DNA of 64,000 nt from Bradyrhizobium huanghuaihaiense (GTDB taxonomy: Bacteria; Pseudomonadota; Alphaproteobacteria; Rhizobiales; Xanthobacteraceae). A model generated the notes under the pieces. It saw nothing but the letters and a program-made list of their open reading frames with translations, was not told the origin of the DNA and did no database searches. The stretch spans positions 46,097-110,096 of the forward strand of contig NZ_VLLA01000019.1 in the NCBI RefSeq assembly GCF_007830635.1, in the 5' to 3' direction. Position 1 is the stretch's first letter. Each line of letters opens with the position of its first letter. The translations under genes and the position numbers were made by a program. This document shows, piece by piece, positions 44,689-53,406 of this stretch.

Positions 44689-45999
44689 CTAGATGCCGGC
44701 GAGCGGAAGACCGCGCGCCGCGTTCCGAGGTCGTCGAGATGCAATCAGCTGTCGCGCTTCGTCGGCGCGACCACTGCGCAGCAGGGCGCAAGCGACGGAA
44801 TATTCCAGGAGGTCGCGCTGGGCGCGACTGCCTCCGACCCTTTCATGCGTTTGCAGGATGGGCTTCAGTTCATCGACGACCCGCGTCCAGTCGCCTCTCG
44901 CAAAACCGTCGAAGCCGCGAGCGATCGGTGCCAGAATATCCGCGGCGGGTCCCTTTGGGTTCTCGATGATCCTCGCCAGAGCCTCCTCGTCACCAGCCAT
45001 CGCAAAGGCAAGCGCACTATGCATATCGGCAAAGATGATCCCCGAATTGGGAAACCACTTCGCCGCATACCGGCTGATCTCGCTCCACAGTTCCGGAGAT
45101 CGCGGCTCGCCCGCCAGCTCGGCGCGTGCAAGGAACGAAGCGCAGTCGGTGAGGACATTGATCTGCGGGCCCCATGAACCGCCCGGATGCAGCGCTTCCC
45201 GATAGATCTTCCAGGCTTGATCCCGCCGGCCGGTCTCCAGGGACCAGAGGGCAAGATGCCAGCTTATGTGGCAGTGCAATTGTCCCTCGCGTGGATAGGC
45301 AGCATTCCATCGGCCGAGATAGGCAAGGCCTTCTTCACGCTCGCCCTTCTCATAGAACAGGTGGGCGTTGATGTGGGCAGCGTGGGCGTTGCGAGGAAAC
45401 CCGCGAAGTGCGGCCTCGATATTCCTGTAACCACTGTCGAGCCTGTGCAGCTCGATTTCGGCAAACGCGAGCACGGTTCGAAACCACCAGTCGTCGCCGT
45501 AGTGGGTCGCAAGGGGTTCCAGCAACGCCAGTTGCTCGACCTCGCGCCCGGACTCTCCGGAGAAGCCGATCAAACCGAAAACACCGGTGGCCGGGGCCAG
45601 CACCATCGCGTCACGCGGCCAATCCTTGATGTGCCCGGCGATCATCGAAACAGCCTCAGCGCCTCGACCGCCCAGGATCGTGGCGAAGATCGCAACATGG
45701 CTTTGTTCGCGCGCTGTCGTCGCCGGGGCGAGCGCCAATGCGCGTTCGAGCGGTGCTTTTGCTTCGTTGCCCCGGCCAAGCACTTGCAAGGTTCGCGCAA
45801 GCGCGATGTGTGCCAGGGCAAAGCCTTCGTCGGCAGCGATCGCGTCGCGGAACGCCTCGTCAATCCCGGTGCCGGCCGAGAGCAGCTTGTCGACGCCGAC
45901 CACATAAGCGTCGCGGGCGGCGGAAGAGCTTGTGCTCAATCTGTTGCCATACCGGTCTTCAAGAGCGCTCGCACTATTGCTCATCGCGTTCTCAGCCAT
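44689..45999 (-). CDS. TPR38-like tetratricopeptide protein
   Basis: This 436-residue protein consists of helical repeats. Recognisable blocks are AHIALARTLQVLGRGNEAKAPLERALAL and AHINAHLFYEKGEREEGL, with CHISWHLALWSLETGRRDQA, which match the tetratricopeptide repeat protein 38 family of unknown biochemical role. It overlaps the upstream gene by eight bases and is therefore co-expressed with it. An ATG at 45984 is an alternative start. Confidence 0.8.
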   Translation of the reverse strand: MAENAMSNSASALEDRYGNRLSTSSSAARDAYVVGVDKLLSAGTGIDEAFRDAIAADEGFALAHIALARTLQVLGRGNEAKAPLERALALAPATTAREQSHVAIFATILGGRGAEAVSMIAGHIKDWPRDAMVLAPATGVFGLIGFSGESGREVEQLALLEPLATHYGDDWWFRTVLAFAEIELHRLDSGYRNIEAALRGFPRNAHAAHINAHLFYEKGEREEGLAYLGRWNAAYPREGQLHCHISWHLALWSLETGRRDQAWKIYREALHPGGSWGPQINVLTDCASFLARAELAGEPRSPELWSEISRYAAKWFPNSGIIFADMHSALAFAMAGDEEALARIIENPKGPAADILAPIARGFDGFARGDWTRVVDELKPILQTHERVGGSRAQRDLLEYSVACALLRSGRADEARQLIASRRPRNAARGLPLAGI

Positions 46000-46867
46000 T
46001 TTGACGACGCTCCTCGACAACCTGCTTGGCCCTTGCCTGCCGCAGGCGACGCTCATGACCCAGCTGGAGCAGGCGCTCGCGATTCTCCGGAGTTACCCTT
46101 CCATATCGGGGCCGCCACTCGGAACCCTCTTCCTTCCACGCAAACGGCGCATTCACGGTCGTTCGCGGCGTCTTCGCCGTATCAAAAAGGGTGAGCGCCT
46201 GGCGCAGGATGTCACGCTGCATGTCGGGTCGCCAGGGATGACCGCACGGATTGCCCAGAGGAAAATCCGTGAAGTAGAACCGTGGGACGCCGCAGTGCTC
46301 CACAACATCCAGCGCCGAGCCGATGATGACGGTCGGAATACCGTTCGCTTCGAGATGCCGGGCCACCAGGCTTACGGTCTGATGACAGACAGGGCAAAGC
46401 GGACAAAGGATCGCAGCATCCGCCCCATCTTCCTGAACGCGCGCCAGGATTTCAGGCGCATCCTCGGTGTTCGTTTTCCGTTGGCTGTATTCTGTCGGCA
46501 CACCGTGAAAGTGCCGGGTCAGACCGACAAGGGCGCCTTCGCCGACCAATCCGAAAGCGGCTTCTATCGGCAGGAAGCTGCCGGGGTCATTGGTGTGGGT
46601 CGACTCCTTGTCCCACGCAACGTTGTCGGTAAACAGCTTCTTGGGGGGCGGCGAAACCAAACCTGACCACACCCGCTTCACGCCATCAAAATCCGGCGGA
46701 CTGGCCGTGGTAATCAGTGCGATACGCAGGTCCGATGACGATTTAGCAGGCGTGGTGAAAGGGACGTCATCGAAGCTCGCCCAGACATAATCGCTGTCGT
46801 AGCCGAGGGCACGGTAATAGTGGCGGGTTCGCTCCATATATTGAACGGGGATTTCCGCTACGGTCAT
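45992..46867 (-). CDS. Glycine/sarcosine/betaine reductase component B-like protein (selenoprotein B family)
   Basis: This 291-residue protein resembles the GrdB/PrdB family. LRIALITTASPP, the PLFT-like start, GSFLPIEAAFGLVGEGALVGL and DAAILCPLCPVCHQTV are visible. In anaerobes the family uses a selenocysteine; here Cys occupies the cluster (CPLCPVC). In this aerobic-looking operon the reaction is unknown, and a redox or thiol-handling role is inferred. The ATG at 46867 has GAGGAG upstream. Confidence 0.75.
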   Translation of the reverse strand: MTVAEIPVQYMERTRHYYRALGYDSDYVWASFDDVPFTTPAKSSSDLRIALITTASPPDFDGVKRVWSGLVSPPPKKLFTDNVAWDKESTHTNDPGSFLPIEAAFGLVGEGALVGLTRHFHGVPTEYSQRKTNTEDAPEILARVQEDGADAAILCPLCPVCHQTVSLVARHLEANGIPTVIIGSALDVVEHCGVPRFYFTDFPLGNPCGHPWRPDMQRDILRQALTLFDTAKTPRTTVNAPFAWKEEGSEWRPRYGRVTPENRERLLQLGHERRLRQARAKQVVEERRQNG

Positions 46868-46886
46868 GTGGATTCTCCTCGAGACG

Positions 46887-48113
46887 CTAACTTCGTGGTG
46901 CGGCGGGCCAAAATGAAAAGCCAATGAGTGCCAACAGCGCGGCGAGCAGTGGTGCGAACGACAGCATCAGGACGGTGGACCAGCCGAAGGACGACAGCAG
47001 CCCGCCCGAAAGGAAGGAGCCGAACGTCATCGTGCCGAAGACAACGAAGTCGTTGAGCGACTGAACGCGCGCCTTTTCCTCGGGACGATGACACTCCAGA
47101 ACCATGGCCGAGGCGCCGATGAAGCCGAAGTTCCAGCCGATCCCGAGCAAGCTCAGCGTCGCCCAGAAATGCGCGACGTCGATTCCGAGCAGGCCAACGG
47201 ACGAAGAGGCCGCGATAAGCGCCAGCCCGACCGCCACGATAACGGATGCACCGAAGCGCGTGATCAGGCGCCCCGTCCAAAAGCTGGGAGCATACATCGC
47301 GATGACATGCCACTGCAGCCCAAGATTGGCTGACTCCTGGGGCAGTCCGCATAACTTCATCGCCAGAGGGGCTGCCGTCATGAGGAAGTTCATGAGAAGA
47401 TAGGAGACGACCCCGCAGATCACCGCCAGGATGAAACGCGGCTGTCGCGCGATGATGACCAGCGGCCTTCCGGCGCTCGAATGAGCCGCAGTGAGCGGAG
47501 GAAGCTCAACCCCCGCCAGAATGACTGCGGAGAGAGCGGCAACTGCCGCCTGGCCGACAAACGTCGCAGCAAAGAGATAAGGCGCCCACAGGTTCATGGT
47601 GTGTGTCACGAGCTGTGGGCCGATCACACCGGCGAACACGCCGCCAGCCATCACGGCAGAGAGAGCACGCGGACGCCGTGCGGCCGCTACGCAATCCGCA
47701 GCCGCAAAGCGAAACGAGAGCACAACTGCCGCATAGACGCCCCCGAAGAAGGTGCCCGCACAAAATAGCCAGAACGACGAGCAGACTATCGCGAGGAGTG
47801 CAATCAAGCCCGCGAGGACGCCACTGCCTGCACCGAGCAGGAATGTCGTGCGTCGGCCATACCGCTCGGCGACGGCGCCCGCCGGCAGCGTGCACAGCGC
47901 CATGCCGACGACAAAAACTGAAACCGGAAGCGTCGCAAGCGCCGTGGTGGGCGCCAGCATGTCGCCAACCACGGCGCCGGTTGCGTAGACGACGGTGGAA
48001 TTGGCGCCCGCCAAGGCCTGGGCGACGGCGAGCCTTATGACATTGCCGCGCTCTCGGCGAACACTTGCCGACGCATCCGGCGCAAATCCGGCTATTTGCA
48101 ATCCGTCTTGCAT
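46887..48113 (-). CDS. MFS transporter
   Basis: This 408-residue membrane protein has twelve likely helices and the MFS loop AERYGRRTTFLLG. The frame opens much further upstream at 48542, but the ATG at 48113, overlapping the cytochrome stop by 22 bp, begins the homologous part. It could import the substrate of the operon or export a product. It is co-transcribed with the SoxC-like and cytochrome genes. Confidence 0.87.
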   Translation of the reverse strand: MQDGLQIAGFAPDASASVRRERGNVIRLAVAQALAGANSTVVYATGAVVGDMLAPTTALATLPVSVFVVGMALCTLPAGAVAERYGRRTTFLLGAGSGVLAGLIALLAIVCSSFWLFCAGTFFGGVYAAVVLSFRFAAADCVAAARRPRALSAVMAGGVFAGVIGPQLVTHTMNLWAPYLFAATFVGQAAVAALSAVILAGVELPPLTAAHSSAGRPLVIIARQPRFILAVICGVVSYLLMNFLMTAAPLAMKLCGLPQESANLGLQWHVIAMYAPSFWTGRLITRFGASVIVAVGLALIAASSSVGLLGIDVAHFWATLSLLGIGWNFGFIGASAMVLECHRPEEKARVQSLNDFVVFGTMTFGSFLSGGLLSSFGWSTVLMLSFAPLLAALLALIGFSFWPAAPRS

Positions 48114-48658
48114 TTCATGTTCTCTGCGTCGGGCCGTCCGTCCGGAATGAACCCTTCTGCGTTGGGCATTTTCACCTTCATCAAGTCCTGCGCGGTCATG
48201 ACCGTGTCGCGCGGGACGATATCGTTGAGGTAAAGGACGTACGCCACGACCGAATAGACCTCGTCTGCCGTGAGCGTTTGCGGCGCGGGAAACGGCATCG
48301 CGCGATGAACATAGTCGAAGAGAGTCGTCGCATGGGGCCAGTAGCTGCCAACCGTCTGTACGGGTTTGGGCGTGGCAAGCGTGCCCTTGCCCCCGACAAG
48401 CCGGTCGAATCCCTTCGCCGGATCTTGTCCCTTCTCGCCATGACAGGCGGCGCATTGCTCGGCATAGATCTTCTCGCCTTGCTCGACGCTGCCTTTCCCG
48501 GGCGGCAACCCTGCGCCGTCCGGCCTCACGTCGATGTCCCACCCGCGGATCTGTTCCGGGGTAGCCGGCGTTCCGAGGCCAAGCCGCGCTTGCTGCGCGA
48601 CTGCCGACCCGGCGAAGAAGAACAGGGCAAGAGCAGCCGAGGCGCTAAGCGCTCGCAT
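48092..48658 (-). CDS. Periplasmic mono-haem cytochrome c (SoxD/SorB-like)
   Basis: This 188-residue protein has a cleavable signal peptide (MRALSASAALALFFFAGSAVA) and one CxxCH haem site in CAACHGEKGQD; the axial Met is probably in AMPFPAPQ. The arrangement with QTVGSYWPHATTLFDYV matches SoxD-type partners of sulfite or sulfane dehydrogenases. GGAGG precedes the start. It follows the molybdenum subunit gene and should accept its electrons. Confidence 0.88.
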   Translation of the reverse strand: MRALSASAALALFFFAGSAVAQQARLGLGTPATPEQIRGWDIDVRPDGAGLPPGKGSVEQGEKIYAEQCAACHGEKGQDPAKGFDRLVGGKGTLATPKPVQTVGSYWPHATTLFDYVHRAMPFPAPQTLTADEVYSVVAYVLYLNDIVPRDTVMTAQDLMKVKMPNAEGFIPDGRPDAENMKCKTDCK

Positions 48659-49886
48659 TGGTGAGGCCTCCATCGACAGCGACCTTCCAGCCCTGAATTG
48701 CGTTGAAGTGGTACCGGGGATTTATTCCCCGCGCGGCGATCAAGCTCGAGCGGGTGGGCTGCATCCAACCCTTGTCGTCGTAGGCTCTACTCTGAATTTC
48801 CAGAGGCTGGCCCTGCCAGTTGAATGGCAGCCGGAAGCGGGTCAGACATTTGTCGAGGACAGGCTCCTGGAGCGAAGCCCGATGCCATGTGGCACCGCCG
48901 TCGACCGAAACGTCGACGCGCGTGACATGGCCGCGTCCCGACCAGGCAATTCCCGAGATTTCGTAAAACCCTGGAGCCTTGAAGCTGCGGTCCGCGTTCG
49001 GAAAGGTCACGACCGACTTGACGTCCATCTCGAACGCGAATTGATACGCCTTGCCGTTTGCGAGCAGGTTGGTGTAACGCGAAGTCTCTTCTCGCGTGTG
49101 CCATGGACGATCGCCGACCTTCAGGCGACGCAGCCATTTCACCGACATGTTTCCCTCGAAGCCGGGAAGGAACAGCCGAACGGGATAGCCTTGCTCCGGC
49201 CGGAGCATCTCTCCGTTCTGGGCGTAGACGATCAGCGCATCGTCGAGCGCTTTTTCGATCGGCACACTGCGGGTCATGGCGGCCGCATCGGCGCCTTCGG
49301 CCAGGACCCATTTGGCATCCGGTTTCAGTCCGACCTCGCCCAAGATTGTCGAAAGGGGCACGCCGGTCCATTCGCAACAGGACAGCAGCCCGTGTGTGCG
49401 CTGAACCGAATGATAGCCGGACTTCTTCCATTCAGTGGAGCTGTTCCCGGAGCATTCCAGGAAGTGAATGCGGGTGACCGCAGGAAAGCGCAGGAGATCG
49501 TCCATCGTCAGGATCAATGGCCGCTCCACCAAGCCGTGGATCAGCAGGCGATGCTGATCGGGCGCGATCTCGGGCACCCCGGCATGATGACGCTCGAACA
49601 CCAGCCCATTCGGGGTGATGATGCCGTGAAGGTTCTGCAACGGCGTGACGCTGAAGGCCTCGGTGTCGGTGGCGCGAGGCTCGCGAATGCGTCGAACAAC
49701 ATCCTTCTCGAATTTCGACGGCAGTCCGTAGGCTGGCGACAGGACTGGCCTGCCCTGCTCATGCATCGATCCCGGAACATCCAGCGGGACATTGCCAGCT
49801 TGCGCTTCGACGGATGTCGTGGAGGACAAGCCGCCGATGGCGAGAGCCGCTCCCGACGCCAGAATTTGTCGTCGACTGACGCTCAT
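48645..49886 (-). CDS. SoxC/sulfite-oxidase-family molybdenum protein
   Basis: This 413-residue protein has a Tat signal (SRRQILASGAALAIGG) and an oxidoreductase molybdopterin domain. The Mo-ligating Cys is in HFLECSGNSS. A C-terminal dimerisation domain follows (WSGRGHVTRVDVSVDGGATW). SoxC works with SoxD in sulfane oxidation, and relatives oxidise sulfite. No soxXYZAB genes are in view, so a stand-alone sulfite or organosulfur role is likely. GGGGGAGGAG precedes the start. It is the first gene of a seven-gene operon. Confidence 0.9.
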   Translation of the reverse strand: MSVSRRQILASGAALAIGGLSSTTSVEAQAGNVPLDVPGSMHEQGRPVLSPAYGLPSKFEKDVVRRIREPRATDTEAFSVTPLQNLHGIITPNGLVFERHHAGVPEIAPDQHRLLIHGLVERPLILTMDDLLRFPAVTRIHFLECSGNSSTEWKKSGYHSVQRTHGLLSCCEWTGVPLSTILGEVGLKPDAKWVLAEGADAAAMTRSVPIEKALDDALIVYAQNGEMLRPEQGYPVRLFLPGFEGNMSVKWLRRLKVGDRPWHTREETSRYTNLLANGKAYQFAFEMDVKSVVTFPNADRSFKAPGFYEISGIAWSGRGHVTRVDVSVDGGATWHRASLQEPVLDKCLTRFRLPFNWQGQPLEIQSRAYDDKGWMQPTRSSLIAARGINPRYHFNAIQGWKVAVDGGLTNASA

Positions 49887-50017
49887 AGCTCCTCCCCCTT
49901 TGTCATTGCGGTGGCGCGGCCAAGTGATGCCGACCAACGTCAGCCGAACCGGCGCGGCGTCAATTGCCGCAGCCTAGGAAAAGAGCGCTAGTCTTTCCCT
50001 CGACAAAATGCCAATTT
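49887..50017. promoter_or_regulatory. Divergent promoter region, SoxC-like operon and AraC gene
   Basis: This 131-bp gap lies between oppositely oriented starts and must contain both promoters and, very likely, the AraC protein's target. No specific half-site was identified. The short AT-rich stretch near 49998-50017 is closest to the AraC gene. Confidence 0.45.
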
Positions 50018-50845
50018 ATGTCGATGAAGCGTCAATCGCCGAAGACCATTGGCTGGAAGCTGCTTCAGGCTCCGCCGGGTCTTGGATCACCCAGGCCCAT
50101 GATCGTTCGGGTGCAGTCGCTGCCTCCGAGAAGCTACTTCGCCGAGCATAGTCACACCTGGAGTCAACTCGTTTACGCGATTGCGGGTGCGCTCACAGTC
50201 AACGCCAATGGAAGGAGCCTCGTCATTTCGCCGGAGCAGGCCGTCTGGCTGCCGACCGGCACGGCACACTCGGTCGGATCCCTGATGGGCGCGGAATTTC
50301 GCAGCCTGTGGGTCGCCGACGTCGCGAGCCGCGGCATGACGTCCCGAACCACCGTCATGCATGTGTCGGCACTTCTGCGGGCGCTCATCGTGGAGGCCGC
50401 TTCGCTCAAACGAGAAGATCGTCGCTACGCCAACCGCGTTACCGCACTCATCCTCGATCAGTTGCGGCGGGCGACGCCGATCGCGGGAGCACTGCCATGG
50501 CCTTCCCACCCCTCCTTGCTCGCACTTTGCGAGAGCCTCTATGCCGATCCCGCCAATCCTCGCCACGCCGACAAATGGGGACGTGAGATCGGAATGTCCG
50601 CGCGAACCCTGACCCGGCACTTTGAGAGTGAAGTCGGCATGAGCTTGCGCGCGTGGCGCCAGCGTGTCCGCCTGTTCAAGGCCATCGAATTGCTGGGCAG
50701 CGACCTCCCGATTACGGAGATCGCGTTGCGTCTCGGTTACTCGTCGGCCTCAGCCTTTATATTCATGTTCCGCTCGGAAATGAGCGTTAGTCCCTTGCAG
50801 TATAGACGCAATCTAAGCCGATCAGATGGTGCGCGGACTTCTTGA
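50018..50845 (+). CDS. AraC-family transcriptional regulator with cupin sensor
   Basis: This 275-residue protein has an N-terminal cupin (FAEHSHTWSQLVYAIAGAL, then QAVWLPTGTAHSVG) and a C-terminal double helix-turn-helix ending ITEIALRLGYSSASAFIFMFR. The cupin probably binds a small ligand. It should regulate the divergent SoxC-like operon. The frame extends to 49964, but the ATG at 50018 starts the conserved region; no good ribosome binding site distinguishes the options. Confidence 0.88.
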   Translation: MSMKRQSPKTIGWKLLQAPPGLGSPRPMIVRVQSLPPRSYFAEHSHTWSQLVYAIAGALTVNANGRSLVISPEQAVWLPTGTAHSVGSLMGAEFRSLWVADVASRGMTSRTTVMHVSALLRALIVEAASLKREDRRYANRVTALILDQLRRATPIAGALPWPSHPSLLALCESLYADPANPRHADKWGREIGMSARTLTRHFESEVGMSLRAWRQRVRLFKAIELLGSDLPITEIALRLGYSSASAFIFMFRSEMSVSPLQYRRNLSRSDGARTS

Positions 50846-50882
50846 AAACTGGACAGAGGACCGATACCGCGACAAGTATCGC

Positions 50883-52109
50883 TCAGTCTCTCTGCAACTG
50901 CTCCTGCCCTGTCTGCTGAACCAGCGAATGCAAAGCCTTCACCGCGGCTTCCCTGCTCTCCACGGGGACAAACAGGCTGACCGAATGCGGCGACAACACG
51001 TACCTGTCGGGGACAATCCCCTGAGCCCCAAGGACCTGCAACGCCCTGAACGGCAATTCCGACGAGACGCCACCGAAGCAGGTGAGACTCACCACACTTG
51101 AAGCTTGGCGCTGCTTGCGCAGATCCTTGACGTGCTCCAGCGTGCGCAACAGTGCATCCAACCACTCCGTATCGCACGCCACGGTCATGCTGGTTTTTCC
51201 TGCGGCGAAGTGTGATGCAAGGAGCTGCGGCCACGACAGGCTGTTTTGCTTGAGATGCTGCGCGAGTTTCTCGAAACCGTGATTGAGATCCCTGGAATCG
51301 ATTTCCACATGCTCAATACGAGCGATCGAGTTGACGGCGAGAACCTTCCCGTTTTCCATGCCTGAAACCTCTTTCATCACTTGTGTGCTGTGTTCGACGC
51401 CACCCCACTGCTTGAGGACCAGAGGCACATCCTGACTTTGCGCCAGCTCCACGCTGCGAAAATGCAGGATCTTTGCACCCCAGAAGCACATCTCCGACAG
51501 GGATGCGAAGTCCACGTGCCGCAGGGGCCTTGCGTTCGGCACAATGCGCGGATCGGCCGAACAAATTCCGTCGACCTCCTTGATGATTTCACAGCGTTCG
51601 GCTTTCAGCGCAGCGGCCATCGCGACGGCCGTGGTGTCGCTGCCGCCCCGGCCGAGCGTGGTGATTTCCCTGGTCGCCGGGTTCACGCCCTGGAATCCTG
51701 CCAGCACCACGACGCGTCCGCGATCGAGCTCCTCGAGCACGCGAATGGGCCGTACATCCAGAATGCGTGCGGAGGAATGGGAGTCGTCGGTCATCACGCC
51801 GGCCTGGCTGCCGGTGAAGCTGATCGCAGGCACGCCGAGATCGGAAAGCGCCATGCTCATCAGGGACATGCTGATGCGCTCGCCAGTCGTCAGCAGCATA
51901 TCGAGCTCGCGGCGGTTGGGAGCCGGGCTGACCTGATGAGCCATCTGAATCAACTGGTCGGTGGTCGTGCCCATGGCGGAGACGATCGCCACGACACGAT
52001 GACCGCGGCCGTAGAGATCGGCGAGACTGCGCGCAACCGCGCGAATCTTCGCCGGTGTTTCCAGGCAGACACCACCATATTTCTGCACGATGACGGGATG
52101 GTTGCGCAT
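50883..52109 (-). CDS. Aspartate kinase
   Basis: This 408-residue cytoplasmic enzyme phosphorylates aspartate, the first step to lysine, threonine and methionine. The N-terminal motif is KYGGVC in place of the usual KFGGTS. The nucleotide site TTLGRGGSDTTAVA, LLTTGERISMSLM and ADPRIV are present, with ACT-like segments after about residue 265. The gene abuts nagA on the same strand. Its position among amino-sugar genes suggests a second, pathway-specific copy. Confidence 0.88.
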   Translation of the reverse strand: MRNHPVIVQKYGGVCLETPAKIRAVARSLADLYGRGHRVVAIVSAMGTTTDQLIQMAHQVSPAPNRRELDMLLTTGERISMSLMSMALSDLGVPAISFTGSQAGVMTDDSHSSARILDVRPIRVLEELDRGRVVVLAGFQGVNPATREITTLGRGGSDTTAVAMAAALKAERCEIIKEVDGICSADPRIVPNARPLRHVDFASLSEMCFWGAKILHFRSVELAQSQDVPLVLKQWGGVEHSTQVMKEVSGMENGKVLAVNSIARIEHVEIDSRDLNHGFEKLAQHLKQNSLSWPQLLASHFAAGKTSMTVACDTEWLDALLRTLEHVKDLRKQRQASSVVSLTCFGGVSSELPFRALQVLGAQGIVPDRYVLSPHSVSLFVPVESREAAVKALHSLVQQTGQEQLQRD

Positions 52110-53288
52110 CTAACCTCGCTCGGAAGCCTTGCTCGCCTCGCCCATCGAACCGACACCGCTCATCCAGGTGTCGACAACCTCAAAATCCGGATTGAAGGCG
52201 ACGAGATCGGCACGGTATCCCGGCGCGATCCGTCCAAGCTCGGAGCCAAGGCCCAGAAATGAAGCGGGCGTCCGGGACGCCATGACGAGGGCATCGACGA
52301 GGGAGATTCCGATGAGCGCAACTGCATTGCGGACCGCCTCGATCATGGTGAGATGAGCGCCCGCGAGTGTGCCATCCCGGCCAGTCAGGCGACCGTCGTG
52401 CAACGTGATCTCCCTGCCCTGAAGCATGAATTGCCGGTCGTTCGTGCCCGCCAATGGCATGGCATCGGTGACCAGCATCAATCGATCGCGTCCCTTGCAG
52501 CGGAAGGCAACACGCAAACCGGTGGGGTCGACGTGGATGCCGTCGCAGATGATTCCTGCAAACAGCCGGTCATCGCCCAGCGCGGCGCCCACCAGGCCCG
52601 GCTCCCGGGCGTTCAACTGCGACATGGCGTTGAACAGATGGGTCACCCCCGAGACACCGCGATCGACCGCCTGCCCGATTTCGGCTGCGGTGGCGTCGCT
52701 GTGACCGGCCGCGATACGCAATCCGGCGGCGATCAATTCATCGATCATGGACGCGGGCACGCATTCCGGGGCCAAGGTCACAATGGAGCGACCGCGGTCC
52801 CCGAAACTTTTGATGGCGGCGAGGTCGCGCCGATCGGGCACGCGTATCTCGGCGTCCGGGTGAATGCCCTTGCGGGACCTGTTGAGGGCCGGACCTTCCA
52901 GATGAAAGCCGAGCACGCCGGGAATTTCGAGGCACGTCTCGGCTGCTACAGCCAATCGTTCGATGACCTCGCTTCGATCGGAGATGAGGGTCGGCAAGCA
53001 GCCCGTGGTGCCGGCCTTGCGGTGCGCCTCGACGATGCCGCGAACGCCGGCCTCGGTTGGCTGGTCGTTGAGAAGCACGCCCCCGCCTCCGTTCACCTGG
53101 ATGTCGATGAATCCGGGTGCAAGGATTGCATCTCGGGGAAGGCGGATTGACGCTCCCGCGGTCTCGCCGAAGCTGATTCTTTCAATCCGTCCCTGCGCGA
53201 TCCTGACCGACCCCGGCCCGCGCATGTCGATGCCGTCAAAGATGTGCTGTGCAGCAATCGTGAGAGAGGCAGAACCAGCGTGGCCCAT
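52110..53288 (-). CDS. nagA: N-acetylglucosamine-6-phosphate deacetylase
   Basis: This 392-residue amidohydrolase removes acetate from GlcNAc-6-phosphate. It shows APGFIDIQVNGGGGVLLND, GFHLEGPALN, the metal His in AAGHSDATAAE and THLFNAMSQL, and the catalytic Asp in LMLVTDAMPLAG. The ATG at 53288 fits the family start; a GTG at 53339 is possible. It is divergent from the kinase-murQ-SIS genes, with which it forms an amino-sugar recycling unit. Its stop directly precedes the aspartate kinase start. Confidence 0.92.
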   Translation of the reverse strand: MGHAGSASLTIAAQHIFDGIDMRGPGSVRIAQGRIERISFGETAGASIRLPRDAILAPGFIDIQVNGGGGVLLNDQPTEAGVRGIVEAHRKAGTTGCLPTLISDRSEVIERLAVAAETCLEIPGVLGFHLEGPALNRSRKGIHPDAEIRVPDRRDLAAIKSFGDRGRSIVTLAPECVPASMIDELIAAGLRIAAGHSDATAAEIGQAVDRGVSGVTHLFNAMSQLNAREPGLVGAALGDDRLFAGIICDGIHVDPTGLRVAFRCKGRDRLMLVTDAMPLAGTNDRQFMLQGREITLHDGRLTGRDGTLAGAHLTMIEAVRNAVALIGISLVDALVMASRTPASFLGLGSELGRIAPGYRADLVAFNPDFEVVDTWMSGVGSMGEASKASERG

Positions 53289-53406
53289 TTGTATCGATCC
53301 GGGAATGGCCGTCACGGACTCGTGAGGCGAATCTCGCACAAGAGCTCATATGTACGCCAAGGGGACCTTGTGCGGACCCCAAGCGAAACCTTCGCGTTAA
53401 CTTTCC

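Noticed and set aside
48534..49991. 485-codon plus-strand open frame opposite the SoxC-like gene
   Set aside because: It is antisense to a gene with a Tat signal and Mo-binding Cys, and its own translation has no domain.
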